Of a stretch of 64,000 bases of DNA, positions 41,651 through 53,565 are shown one piece after another. A program made the position numbers and the translations under genes. The stretch is from Aphis gossypii (Eukaryota; Arthropoda; Insecta; Hemiptera; Aphididae): NCBI RefSeq assembly GCF_020184175.1, contig NC_065530.1, positions 48,957,260 through 49,021,259 on the forward strand, written 5' to 3'. Positions within the stretch are counted from its first letter, which is position 1; every line of letters starts with the position of its first letter. The notes beneath the pieces are model-generated. The model saw only the letters and a list, made by a program, of their open reading frames with translations. It did not search any database and was not told where the DNA came from.

Positions 41651-43676
41651 AACACATTCTAACTCCACCTCCTCGGAATTTTATTACGATTTGGGTAAAA
41701 TTAATTTTACTGATAACATAAATGAAATGTGATAACTGATAAACTTTGATAATTTTTTCGATAGTTTTGATATAATAAATTATTAATAATGGACTCATTT
41801 TTTAAGACCATAATTTTCGATTATTTTGTTTTTTTTTTTTTTTTTTTGTAGAAAATATATAGGTATAATAGTAATACTAGCAATATTTAAAATTTTACAA
41901 AGCTAGATAGAAATTAAAAACATATGAATAATGATTTTAAATTGTAAGTACTTATTTGAATAGCGTGAACTGAAAGATAAGCGTTAAAAATATGTTCAAA
42001 TGCCTCTTATAAAGGATAAATTTTTATTTTGATATTAATGTAGTTTCTTAAGTTCAACAACTATAATCAGTCTTTTCGTAACGGCTAAATGTAAGTAATA
42101 TAAATCGTATAATTATATATAAGTAAATATTATGTAGAAATAGTAGCTTCTGAGTATCGAATTTACCCAAGGTTAAATAAAAAGTAACATGAAAAGTGCA
42201 AGACTTCTCTAATGACATGATTACATGAATACTTGAATTAATCTTCTCCAAAAGTATTATTATTAGATGTTTATTGATATAATTTAGAATGTTTGAATGG
42301 AATGTTGTATCGTATAAAACTGAATGAAACTCAATATAATTTCTGTGTCTGATATATTTCGTTAAACATTTTTTATTCAACGCATACGTCTTTGTTGTAT
42401 GTCACAATAGTATTAATGCATCGCCTATATGCACTTGTGGAACGAGACCACCGTGGAACCTTAAAGTTCTTGTCCATTAAGCCTTATAACATACAGTGAG
42501 TTTCAGTAATGTATAAGTGTCCAAAAAGTTAAAAAAAAAAATTAGAGTTTTATTTGTCTCCATCGGGAATATTGAAAATATGTTTAAATAAAAATCAATA
42601 AACTATTTATTTGTTTAAATTTTATAAGCTGAATGTTTCCACGTTGGCTAACTTTTTTCATATATACATTTTTACGCGTGTACTTATTTATCAAATCTAC
42701 TTGTTATACATACTATTTAATATCTGCATATTGTAAATTTATTATTAATAAATATATTTAATTAATAGTAATAGAAATATTTTAAAAGCGTACTAAATGT
42801 TATTTAAAATTGAATCCAATATCGAAGATGATGATCCTTTTTTATCATGTTTATAAGTTAATTGTACTCTTCCACAATACTTATTATTACCAAAACAGTA
42901 AAAAATCGATTAATTAAAAATTTAATTAAGTAATTTTCAAAGAAGAAAGCTGATTTGTTGTATTACTTTCAAAGTCAGACCACATTTAAGAGATTTTATT
43001 TTTGCATTAATTAAGTCGAAAATAGCGACGGGACGTCGAGACCTTTTTTGGTTCATAAACTATTTTTTAATTCACAAATTACTCGAAAGTATAATCAGTA
43101 AGCTCACGGTTTTATCAAAAAATCTAGAGTTATTGGCTTGTATGTAGAAGATTCTATGAAGTATGGGAACAATATTATAATATACATATTACATACACAT
43201 GTATATTAATATAACATAATATTACTATTAATTTATTAATTTATTTAAATCTACATCAAATGGTTCAGTGCAGTAGTTAATTTATAATTAGTATTGATAA
43301 ATGAATTACACAAAGCAATAAGTACACTAATAATAAAATACAGAAACATAATAAACTGAAAATATTATAGTCAAGTTCGATTTGAGGCTGATTAATTCTA
43401 ATTTGAAAAAAAAATGATAGGAGAGTTTATTACTTTCAATAAATATTTTATTATTAACCAGTTTAAAATAACAAATCCGTTCGTTTAAAATTGTATTATA
43501 GTTCATAGTTCTGAAGCTTATAGTGGTCGTTTTAGATACGTATATAGGTGTTTGACAATTAAAGTTCACGGGTATAGGGTGTGTACAAGTACATCAAACA
43601 CTGCAAAACACGCGTATAACTCATTTTATCGATCCTAAAATTATAATTAATCAGTAACTAAACAAAGAGGCGATAC

Positions 43677-43738
43677 AAGTTTCCACTAAAAGTGTACCTA
43701 TCTTGCCAAGTTTCCACTAAATGTGTACCTATCTTGCC
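43677..43738. repeat. 31-bp tandem duplication
   Basis: Two adjacent copies of a 31-bp unit (AAGTTTCCACTAA.AGTGTAC...TCTTGCC) lie at 43677-43707 and 43708-43738 and differ at one base (AAAAGTG versus AAATGTG). A further partial TTTTCCACGAA follows. No protein frame is implied. Confidence 0.9.
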
Positions 43739-43955
43739 CTTTTCCACGAATACCCATTTCCAATAAATGAGATATTTACTAATTCTAAGTTCTAATCAAA
43801 ATAATTCCTATACAATTAGAAGCTGTTAAAATGTACATTAAATGTATTTCAAAAAACTATAAAAATTGAAAAAACAGTACATTTCAAAAAATATAATTTC
43901 GAAACCAATGATTTTTATCAAGACAGTTAAAAAAAAAAAAGGATATATTATCATA

Positions 43956-43980
43956 AATAATAATAATAATAATAATAAAT
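43956..43980. repeat. (AAT)n microsatellite
   Basis: About eight AAT/ATA units, shortly after the 31-bp tandem duplication. Confidence 0.9.
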
Positions 43981-45059
43981 AATTTATATCGTAATAATGA
44001 TAACGATCCAGAAATATTAAAAACTCTGTAATAGGTTGAAAATCGTGATACATATAGGCGTTTTAGGAGTTTGATTAATTTACTATATAATCCACAATAT
44101 TATAAAATAAATATTTTTATGTAATATCCAATGTTTTTACTTACCTATCATATTATAAATTAACCAATATAAGTCAATAACTATCGAACAAACAAAAAGT
44201 TTGTTCAACTTAATGTATGTATTATAATGGAATGATAGTACAAAACTTTATTTATTTATTTATGTTTGTGATTTTTTTTTTCCAATTGTTTGTATTATAA
44301 AATTTATAACTATGTAATAACAACAATAAAATATTACTGCTAAATAAGTTTCTTCAATAACTTTCTTTTTTTTTTTTTTGCTGAATCTTGGTAAAAGTCA
44401 ACACTAATAATTAAAATGATTGATTATGACTAATTAATCGATCTATCATATACATGACTATATTCAACAACCAATATAAAAAAAAATCATTAACTACAAA
44501 CTATAAACTCAAATCTTAAGAAGGATGATGGGTTAGTACTAGACAAAAAAGACAATTGTATAAGAAAATACCGCTATTAATAATAACTTTTGAAACACTT
44601 ATATATTAATTTATATATAAAGAATCCATTATATTTCTTATGTTCTCATTAATTTATTGTTGTTATCGATGCAAGTCTCAATAGCTACTATGTAAGCAAT
44701 AATTAACAAATATCATACAATATGAACAATACAATATCATTTAACTGTTAAGTACCTTCTTAAATATATTATTTAGTAACTAAAATTTTAAGAAACATAA
44801 TTCTTTTCAGCTTATTTAAAAAATATTCGACATGAGACTCAGAAATTGTAATATTAAGCATTTAACTATAGTTAATTTATATTCCATTTTTGTTTGATTT
44901 TTGGCGTTGGAATAAAACATGTAAAATAAATAATATTATTGATAACCATTTAAGTAAAATACTCAACTAGTGATTTATTGTATGATCATCATTATTGTAA
45001 TTAGTGAGTTTGCGTATAGTTTTTATCGCTATTTTCTTAGCATAATATTATAATACACT

Positions 45060-45370
45060 GTCGTACCACTAAGGATGATTTCAGTACACTCGTTGTATAA
45101 TCGCCATGACATAGATGGCTAAGAGGTTCATGAAAGTTTCTCCATTAGTTTTAATTACATTTTATGTGATACCGTGGAATATACCAACTAGAGAATATTT
45201 AGAGATATGTACACCAAAAGCATACGTGTTTATCATCTAAAAACAATGAGTATGACGTTATATAGCTGTTTATTTTCCCGAGATAACTGTCGGGTATACC
45301 AGAATCTCTCACATCCTATAACGAACTACCGTGAAGTGTACATAACGATAAAGGTAGACATAGGTAACTT
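45060..45370. other. Unique, GC-richer patch 2.5 kb before exon D
   Basis: Contains CTGTCGTACCACTAAGGATG, CCCGAGATAACTGTCGGGTA (an imperfect inverted repeat CCCGA...TCGGG) and TATAACGAACTACCGTGAAG. No frame is open for long. May be conserved noncoding DNA. Confidence 0.25.
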
Positions 45371-46344
45371 TTCGTAGTAAACGAATTGAATAATTATGTG
45401 TAATATACAAATTATAAGTAGGTGTACCTCAGTATGAATAGCACTGTGTATAATATAACAAACATAATACGCGTATCATTTATAATTATTATGTGAAGAA
45501 AATATACATAATATAAATTTAATTAAAATATATAAGGTATTTAATAAGAACATTTAAAAAGGATCAGATCAAAATTTGAAAAATAACCAAGTAATTTAAC
45601 TGTTAAAGTAGTATTACTAAGTTGTTAGATGTTTTTTTAATCCTCTTTAATTTAATTAATACTATCAACGCATATACGTATCTGGAAAAACAGCTATTAT
45701 CAAATAGTGATTCAGTTTTATAGAACATATATTATGACGTTTTATTTTAAAGCTTATTTTGTATAATATATATTATATGTCTACATTGTTGCATAAATGA
45801 AAGAATGTTTTGTAAAACAATAATTTTTGAGCTGTACTTTATATTAATTGATAGGATTTACTATAAAAAATTCTTATTAAACGTTTAAAGTTATCTGTGT
45901 TTGTAAGTATTTTAATATTGCTGAGAAGTTGATCGACTAGGGACTTATATAATCTTTCTTTGAAGTTGTTCTAACTTTATAGCTATATCCTTTTATTTAA
46001 AAATTATTCTGTAACTGACTTATTATATAGTTCTTATGACCTAAAGTACTTAACCATGTTTTATATGTATTTTCTTAAATTAAATTTTCTATATTATTTC
46101 AACCAGATAAAAAATATAAAATCTTAAAAACCATTTATTAAAAATGTATTCAGTTTTTTTATAAAATATAAACTAAATATCTTGATAAATAAATGTTTTG
46201 TTCTTATACAGGCTACAAGTATATTACAATATTATACTTCTTTGAATACAATATTAGTAAAATATCATACATATTTTTATAGAACACTTAAGTTCAAAGT
46301 TTATAAACATAATTGTCTTATCTTATTTAAAAAAAAAAAATACA

Positions 46345-46362
46345 TATATATATATATATATA
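46345..46362. repeat. (AT)n microsatellite
   Basis: Nine AT units following an A11 run; together they create an artificial Lys/Tyr/Ile-rich open frame across 46182-46511. Confidence 0.95.
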
Positions 46363-47404
46363 GTTTATCGCGGAGATATGAAAATTGTATATTAAAATTA
46401 CATTTAAATACCTATGTACTATGTGATACACCATATATTTTGTATTATCCCAGCAATATTTTCAAAATAATTAATATAAGAATGTTCTATGTTTATAATG
46501 TTACTAACTAATATTTATCTAATACGTTGTTTTTTTTAAATTAAGTTAAACCAATGAGTAAATTACAGAGTAAAAAACAATTTTAAATATTGAGGATTTC
46601 CCAAGATGAGGTATATTTTAGATTTGAACAAAATGTATAGATTCCAATTGCATTGTGAGCGATTGACAGCTTTGAACATCAAAATGAATTACAATTTGGT
46701 CAAACTTCTTAACTAATAAGACAAGATTGGGTAAAACAGTATTAGCATATTTTATTTTATAATACATTTTAAACCTCTTGAATGCACGACAAAGTATAGC
46801 AGCATTAGGTAGGTATTTATTTGAGGATTTTCAAGAATCTATGGACTAAAAAATATCAGTAATATTTTTCTACTCTGTTTAGCTTTTATATATTTTAAAT
46901 GAGATTCAACCTTAAATATATTTTGATTTTTTAATTTTACTTATTTTATAATTTATATAATGATTTCATTTAAAATAGTTGAATACACAAACCCAGAAAT
47001 ACAGAATGTCGTAATATTTTAATTTTTTCATGTTATTTTTTATTTTAATATATTATTTTCAGAGGCTATTATAAGTAATTCATAAGAAAATATTAAATAC
47101 ATACCTAGTAAAATATATTTTATTGCTAAATAAGTTTCATTTGTTGGTGGTTTGAACAGTATTTTTACTTAAATTAAGTTTGTTTTAGCAATATTATAAA
47201 TTATGATAGATCTTTATACTTAAAAAATGACATTTTTACGAAACTAAATATTAATATTTAAACGAAAAATAACAATTATAATTATTTTGTTTAGTTCAAA
47301 AAAAAATATTTGTAGAAATTTAAAACTTTTCATTTCATATATTATTATTAACTAAATAGGTATAAACAAATTTTTAAAGTATTTACATTAATTTACATAT
47401 ATAC

Positions 47405-47445
47405 ATGTATATCAAGGAGCTATCACGCCGGGGGAATTGACTTTT
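47405..47445 (+). mobile_element. Short retroelement-like scrap
   Basis: GGAGCTATCACGCCGGGGGA stands out in AT-rich sequence and resembles the block near 24160 (GAGCTGTCACCCTCGTG). It is probably another truncated copy of the same LINE family. It lies about 400 bp before exon D. Confidence 0.3.
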
Positions 47446-47851
47446 AAAAATAACAGTTATTTGTATTATGTAAAATACTATTTTAATAACTTATATATAT
47501 TTATTAACTAAACTACGTGATTTATGTTTAATTAAAATAATTTCAACCCTCCATATTATGAGTAAAGAAATATTAATAATAGCAATATAAATAAATAATA
47601 AAATATTTTTAGAAATATAGTGGTCTTTCGGTCCATCGCTAGTGTCTCAACTTAGAATCGTTTTAATTATAAAATGATTTATTGTTGAATTAAAAATTAA
47701 CATATCCATTTCAGTAATTTTTCTTATAATGGTTTTATCACTATGAACCGGCGTTCTACTGTATTGTTGAATTTTTAATGTAATATTCTAAATATTTATC
47801 TATTATAATATTAATAATGTATAGTTTTTTTTTTTTTTATAAATATTTCAG

Positions 47852-47949
47852 ATTCAGTAAGATATCATGCTGCTATTAAATTAGTGAACATATCAGCTAT
47901 TTTAGATGAAAACATCAATGAATATTTACAACTAAAAATTCTAAAATAT
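47852..47949 (+). CDS. Internal exon D, Cys-free extracellular segment (possible SEA-like start)
   Basis: The acceptor is a long T tract followed by AAATATTTCAG and the donor is TAT|GTAAGT. The first two bases AT join the G from exon C to give Asp, then 32 codons follow and the exon ends in phase 0. The peptide has no Cys, and contains IKLVNISAILDENINEYLQL. A hydrophobic strand with an NIS sequon followed by a polar, probably helical stretch is compatible with the start of a SEA-type domain, which often sits next to EGF repeats in ectodomains, but the match is by eye only. It lies 25.5 kb from exon C, so a missed exon in between cannot be excluded, although phase agrees without one. Confidence 0.8.
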
Positions 47950-48261
47950 GTAAGTACTTTTTTTATTACGTATTTATACTATTAAATTGATAATTTGGTA
48001 TTTAATTTGTTAAATATATGCAAATTAATAGAATAAATTAATGTGTTACTAGAAAATCGAGATATGGCTAGACTTTAATTTAACTCATAAATACTTCATA
48101 CAATCTTAAGCGATAATGATTGTTCAAATAATTTAATTCAGTTCAACCGAAATCATTTAGTCGAATACATCGTTAATAATATGTTTTGTGGCTACCTAAC
48201 ATGCTCCTGTGAAAAATTAAACGCATTTTGGTCTTTATTTGCAGTTTTTACTCACACAGCA

Positions 48262-48282
48262 CATTGTACATTATGTACAATG
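48262..48282. repeat. 9-bp perfect hairpin CATTGTACA-TTA-TGTACAATG
   Basis: Perfect arms at 48262-48270 and 48274-48282 surround a TTA loop, about 310 bp after exon D. The TTGTACA core also occurs in the stem at 1462-1490. It may be coincidence in AT-rich DNA. Confidence 0.6.
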
Positions 48283-51200
48283 AACAATAATATAGAAAAA
48301 AAATAAGAGCAAAAAGGACGGTAAATCTTAAGGATTCTATAAAACAAAAGAGAAGTTCATTAAGCATTTGAAATTTGGATCTGTTTTAAAGCTGTGAACC
48401 AAAATGTAATTAAATCGGAAAAAGCGAGAGGACGCCTTGAAGCGAACGCCGTTCCTTAATTACCAACGCTGGTTATTTGGAAAGCATACCGTCGTTTTTG
48501 TTGCCTTCGACAATGTTATATTTACTAAAATTGAATATAAAATAGAATTTATTTAAATTTGAATAGAAAAATCTTAAAAATATATCATTATCAAGTAGGT
48601 CAAATTTATTCCTAAGACAGTCAATGAAAACAATGATTATTTTCATGGTGAAAAATATTATTAAATAAAATTATTTTGATTTATTAAATACTTGAAATAA
48701 TTTTTCACGAAAAGTTATAACTATCTATTATACTTACCTAATTAATTGTAGATATCAGTTTCAACATTACTCTACATTTTTTTAAACTAAATTATATTTA
48801 TTGAATAATTTATATAAGTAGGTAGGTATTCTTATAATATAGAAAAATAAATGTTACTTTCACATTATTATTAGTAATGATCAATTTTATTTAGGGAAGA
48901 GTGTTACAATGTATCTACTTAGTAATTGTTTGAGCAAATAAACAGAAACGAATCCTTAATATTAATATTACAACTCAACAATGAAATTAAGATAAAATTA
49001 AGTTATTTAGGTAATTAATTGTAATATAATAATATAAACATCAAACAATTTAATTTCAAGCGTAGCAAAGTCTTATTACATATATTAATTAATTATTCTA
49101 CTTATTCAACTTAGTGACTTAGTTAATTAATGTTTGGTAGCAATTTATTTTTAATATAAATGTATTTTTTTACTTTATATTTTGTTTTTTTTTTCCATAA
49201 AAATGCTTATGATAGCAAATGATAAAGGGTATCGATGTTGACTGCTGAGAATTGTCACAGATATTTTTTTTTTAGGTGGTTCGATTGACCCGATGACATT
49301 TTACTCCGACAAGCCTTAGGCAGTCATGATGGGTATAAAAATAATAATAAAAAAACGATTGAAAGTCCATATCAGATTCGTTTAAACTAAATATAAAATT
49401 CATCTTGTCAGAAAATATTTCAAAAAAATTGCGATAAAGTCTTTAAGTGCCTTGAAAAAAATCACGTAAATTATATTTCATTTATAATATACATACCACT
49501 TATCATTACAGCCAAAACATAATAGTTATACATTAGCTGTAGTTTCGTGATTAATGATCGACAATTTATTAGACGGAGATCTTACAGTGCTTATCACAAA
49601 TATTGTTTTTCATTATGGTGATAATAATTTATAATTTATAATATGTTTTAAAATATGTATTATGCGTTTTGTCTATCGATTTTTACATAATCTTAATCCA
49701 GTATTATTTTTTCAATTTGTCAATATTCCTATATTATTATTACTGTTTATTTGAGTTTTTTTTTACTTTTTACTTCATAATTAATTTTATTTTTTGATTT
49801 CTGTGCTTTAATATTGGTATGAAAACAATCTGAATTTCATTTATAGACAAATCGTTTCATTTATTATTTTTAAAATGTTCAAAATGATTTATTTCAAAAA
49901 AAAAATCTTACTTTCGTGTTAATTAAATTTCCGATTAAACTATTTTTAAATGTACTTAAATTATATTTGCTATTATAATTTACATATAACATTATATAAA
50001 TAACATTTTAGGATTTAAAATTCTACATAGAAAAAATTATTTTCTTAAAACCAATTAATTTCAAACGACGTAAGTATTGATGGATTCATACAATAATGCT
50101 CAAAAATAATCCACGTATGTGCACAATAAATCTACCATATTAAACCCTGTTTATTATTAACTGCACACCTTTTAGGAAACTATGTTTGCTAACCATTCAT
50201 CTTCGTGGCGATGGTGTAAGCTTTAAATTCGTTTCATTTTGTTAGGAACAAAACGACTGTAGTATTTTAGAAAAACGTGGACAGTTAAAATGTTGTTTTT
50301 ATTTCTCGTTTACGTTATTTTATAGATTAACTAAATAAAATAATATTATTTTATATAGGTGATAGGTATAGTGATACAAAATTAAATTTTAATACGTAAA
50401 TACAAGTTAGAATATATACAGTTATCACTTTAGTAATGTAAATCTAATATTATTATATTTCATAAGTAATAGGTAGGTAATAAGTAGATATGATATAATA
50501 TTTATATGCACAAAAATGCTTAATTTTTTTTTTTTATTAATAGCATAAAAAATAAAAATACGATATAATACGTTAAATGTTATATAGTAGTTTAAAATGT
50601 GGTAACACTTCTGTCAAAATTAGGATTGTAAGAGTTTAACAATTAAATTCAGCGCTTTTGTGGATTGGCATAGTTTTACAAAAACAAGTTGAAAGGAATA
50701 ATTAAGTAATTCGAGAAAAATATGTATTCATGATATATTCATTTAAATGTAATATATTATATGCTTTTATTGATATTACTGCCCATTATTCTAAATATCA
50801 ATATAAAACCTTTAATTTTTCAATTAACTAAAAAATTCAAAATTAAAGTTGTACGGTTATAAAAAAATGTTCTAAACAATATTGAACCAATTTATTTCAT
50901 CATTTCCGCAAAATCATCATTTTTATAATTTATCTGATATATCGAAAAGGTCGAGTAGACTTAAAATTTGGAGTATAGTATTAAAATTATCCTTGACCCA
51001 TACAAAACAAAACAGTCAAGTCTTTTGTGTACATACCTAGTTTATTTATACAAAATATATTGCTTATATGTTTGAAGATATTTCCATTTTCCATAAACCT
51101 TAATAGATAGAATAATGGTCTGAATACCAACATATTTATTTAAAATCTCAGTTTGTTCTAAGCCAGTCACTATTTATTTCGGATCTTGAATTATAACCTT

Positions 51201-52144
51201 CTTAACAGTAGCCTATTCTTCAAGTATCGATTGTTCGGCAAAAGCTCATGGTTCGTTTTCAATTCTAATTCTTAAATAATTAATATGATTTTATAAACCA
51301 ACTAACCCTTTTTTGGGAAATTTGTTTGTAATAATATAAAAACAAGAGAGCCGATATACCTTTAATAATAATGTTGAAAAAGTTTTGTTTTAACATGTGA
51401 TAATTTACTATTTTTAAATAGTATGTATGAAGGAATTAATGACTAATTATTGTAAGTTATTATTTAATCTCATTATGAATAACTTTGTACATTATTTTAT
51501 TTTTTTTTAATTTTCTTTAAATAAAACATTTAGTACTCGGTATATTATAAAAGCTTATAAGTAATAACCATATTTTGTAAAATTAAATTTAATCATAAAT
51601 GCAAACAGTTATTGTTTATTCACTCAGGTTTATATTACCATTTTTAACTCTACTAGCTTAATATTATTATAATAACCTACTTTTAAAAATAAACTATAGT
51701 GTGCTATCTTAGTATACATTTATTTTTAATTAGAAAACACTTGGTTTGCATTGTATTTTGTCTTTAAATTAAAATATACATATTTTTTTATAAATGTACT
51801 AATGACAATTTAGTCAACTAAACAAAAATTAATTTTTAACTGCTACCACAAAATAATTCAAAATACAAATTAAGATTTATAAAAGTTTGATAAAGTTAGA
51901 ATAATACATATATTTCTTTAACATTGGTTAATTATATTATCATTAAAGTTTATTGACCCTAAAATAAACTATTACTAAAATATGCTCCTGGATCGATTAT
52001 CCTTTAAAAAATTCTAATTTAATATTAATATTGGGTATATGTGTGTATTATTTGATATTAATACAATAATACATCATATTATTTTAAACTAAACATGTGT
52101 AATTTATCATGTCAATGCTCGGTTATGTATGTATATCATTACTG

Positions 52145-52366
52145 CTACACCGATGAAATTGCTTTATTGAAGCATTGCTCTATAGTGGTTTCGGTATCAG
52201 AAACATATATAACTTGAAAAATATCATTGACAAAAAATGAATTTAAAAAGAAAGTTAAAATTGAATTATAGCTGACAAATGAAATGGTTTCTTTTAGGGA
52301 AGGGGGTAATTTGTCCAATACCTGTCTGTTTCGTTGAATTATTGCAAAAACCTCTTGGGTAACCAT
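52145..52366 (-). pseudogene. Minus-strand coding-like fragment, 73 aa, unknown
   Basis: On the minus strand an ATG at 52366 opens 73 codons to a TAG at 52145. The peptide contains MVTQEVFAIIQRNRQVLDKL and later VIYVSDTETTIEQCF. Its mixed residue use (Pro, Glu, Arg, Asp, Thr) is unlike the Asn/Lys/Tyr/Ile-dominated chance frames nearby, so it may be a fragment of a real gene or a retrocopy. The in-frame codons upstream of the ATG quickly reach a stop, and I see no splice signals that would extend it. It lies on the opposite strand to the EGF gene, about 1 kb before the pseudogene at 53.2 kb. Function unknown; a chance frame remains possible. Confidence 0.3.
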
Positions 52367-53172
52367 CGCGCATTTCTATCCAATTAGTTTTCGATATCAA
52401 TAAACCGGCATTTCGAATCCATATCTCGTATTATGTCTCCGGGGGTATCATTGTACATAGAATGGGTTGAATTATCTTAAAAGCAATGAAAGTGAAATAA
52501 TCTACAAAAGTTTCAAATTATCAGTACTCCACGTCATATTATTTTTTGTTTAAGGCGGATGAACCAATAATACATTATTATTTGTTTGTCTTTTTATGCT
52601 TTGAAATTTGAGGTTAACATTTAATAGGTTAGGTATGTTTTTATTATTTATATTTGTACTAAACTGTGTGGAATATTTTAAATAACTTTATAAACTATTG
52701 ATAAATGTTGAATAAATTATTGTAACTATTTGTGTTTATTAATACCAAATTTGACGTACTATAGTTTTATTTTATTTTTTTGTATTTAATATTATGTTAA
52801 ATAATGGACCTCGACCTTTAATTTTAGATATTTAAGTTATTTATTCATTCATTCAGTCTTATAGTCCATCAAACTTTTGCTATTTTTACATAAGTTATAA
52901 TTGTTATCAATATCGACAACATCTGCCTTTTACTAAATTTTAATTACAAGTTAATCGGCTACTAATATAGTTATATCATCAGCTTTTTGAACGTGCCATC
53001 GTTAAATTCACAGCGTTTATATAGCACATGTCAAGTGATTAAAAATATTATTATTTCATATTTGTATTTATTATTGCAGTTATAATCGTTTTTGTAAAGG
53101 ATTTCTGGCTAATGAGCTTATGAAATTTCACAAAAATATACTTATTGAAATTACTATATTAATTTTACTTGA

Positions 53173-53565
53173 TTTAAACTTATAGGAACAAAGCTCTGTA
53201 ATGAATTAATGATTGATATTAATAATGACAAATCTGATTTTCATAATGCTCCTCCATTAGACTATTATGTCAATACTTCACGTAGTCTATCTATTGTTGT
53301 TGATGACCTAAAATGAATCTTTCACACTTAAGATTCAAAACAAGTTAAACCACATTAATGTTGCTAAACTGTTGTCTTGTCTTCCGGGATTTGCAACTAA
53401 TACTGTATATTGTACCAATATTAACTCTGAATCAATATACGTTGGCGAAGTTATTTAGATCCAATAGATATCTTAATGGGTCTAAAAATTTTTGTAACCT
53501 CTGATCGATCTTTGGCTAATTCTACCATATCCACTGTAACTATGCTCGAGTACAACAATATTTAA
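53173..53565 (+). pseudogene. Frameshifted coding-like fragment of unknown family
   Basis: Three successive open segments in different frames read like one protein. The first (53173-53313) includes DFHNAPPLDYYVNTSRSLSI and stops at TGA 53314. The second, in the +2 frame from about 53312, includes LNHINVAKLLSCLPGFATNT and ends at a TAG near 53456. The third, back in the first frame from about 53459, includes DPIDILMGLKIFVTSDRSLA and ends at TAA 53563. Composition is far less AT-biased at codon positions than the surroundings and the residues are balanced, so this is a once-functional coding sequence with two frameshifts. It lacks introns, which fits a retrocopy or a transposon-derived protein. 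I do not recognise the family. It is unlikely to be an exon of the EGF gene, because its phase does not fit exon D and it has few Cys. Confidence 0.5.

Larger units (their letters stand above)
22314..47851 (+). other. Intron C-D, 25.5 kb
   Basis: This very long intron is bounded by GTAAGT and TTTCAG. It holds most of the repeats in the window: a hAT-like AGTATTT fragment near 22855-22960, a retroelement scrap near 24155-24265, an intact hAT-type MITE at 39972-40531, an inverted-repeat element at about 41055-41650 and a 31-bp tandem duplication at 43677-43738. GC-richer islands occur near 24480-24770, 28390-28990, 30340-30690 and 45060-45370. No additional exon with good splice sites and Cys content was recognised, but small exons could be hidden. 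Confidence 0.6.

Noticed and set aside
42054..42380. 108-codon open frame on the - strand
   Set aside because: Composition is that of AT-rich chance sequence, with no recognisable domain or signal; the length is possible by chance in 64 kb on six frames.
46182..46511. 109-codon open frame on the + strand
   Set aside because: It runs through an A11 run and a TA microsatellite, and is dominated by Tyr, Ile, Asn and Lys; no domain or splice signal supports it.
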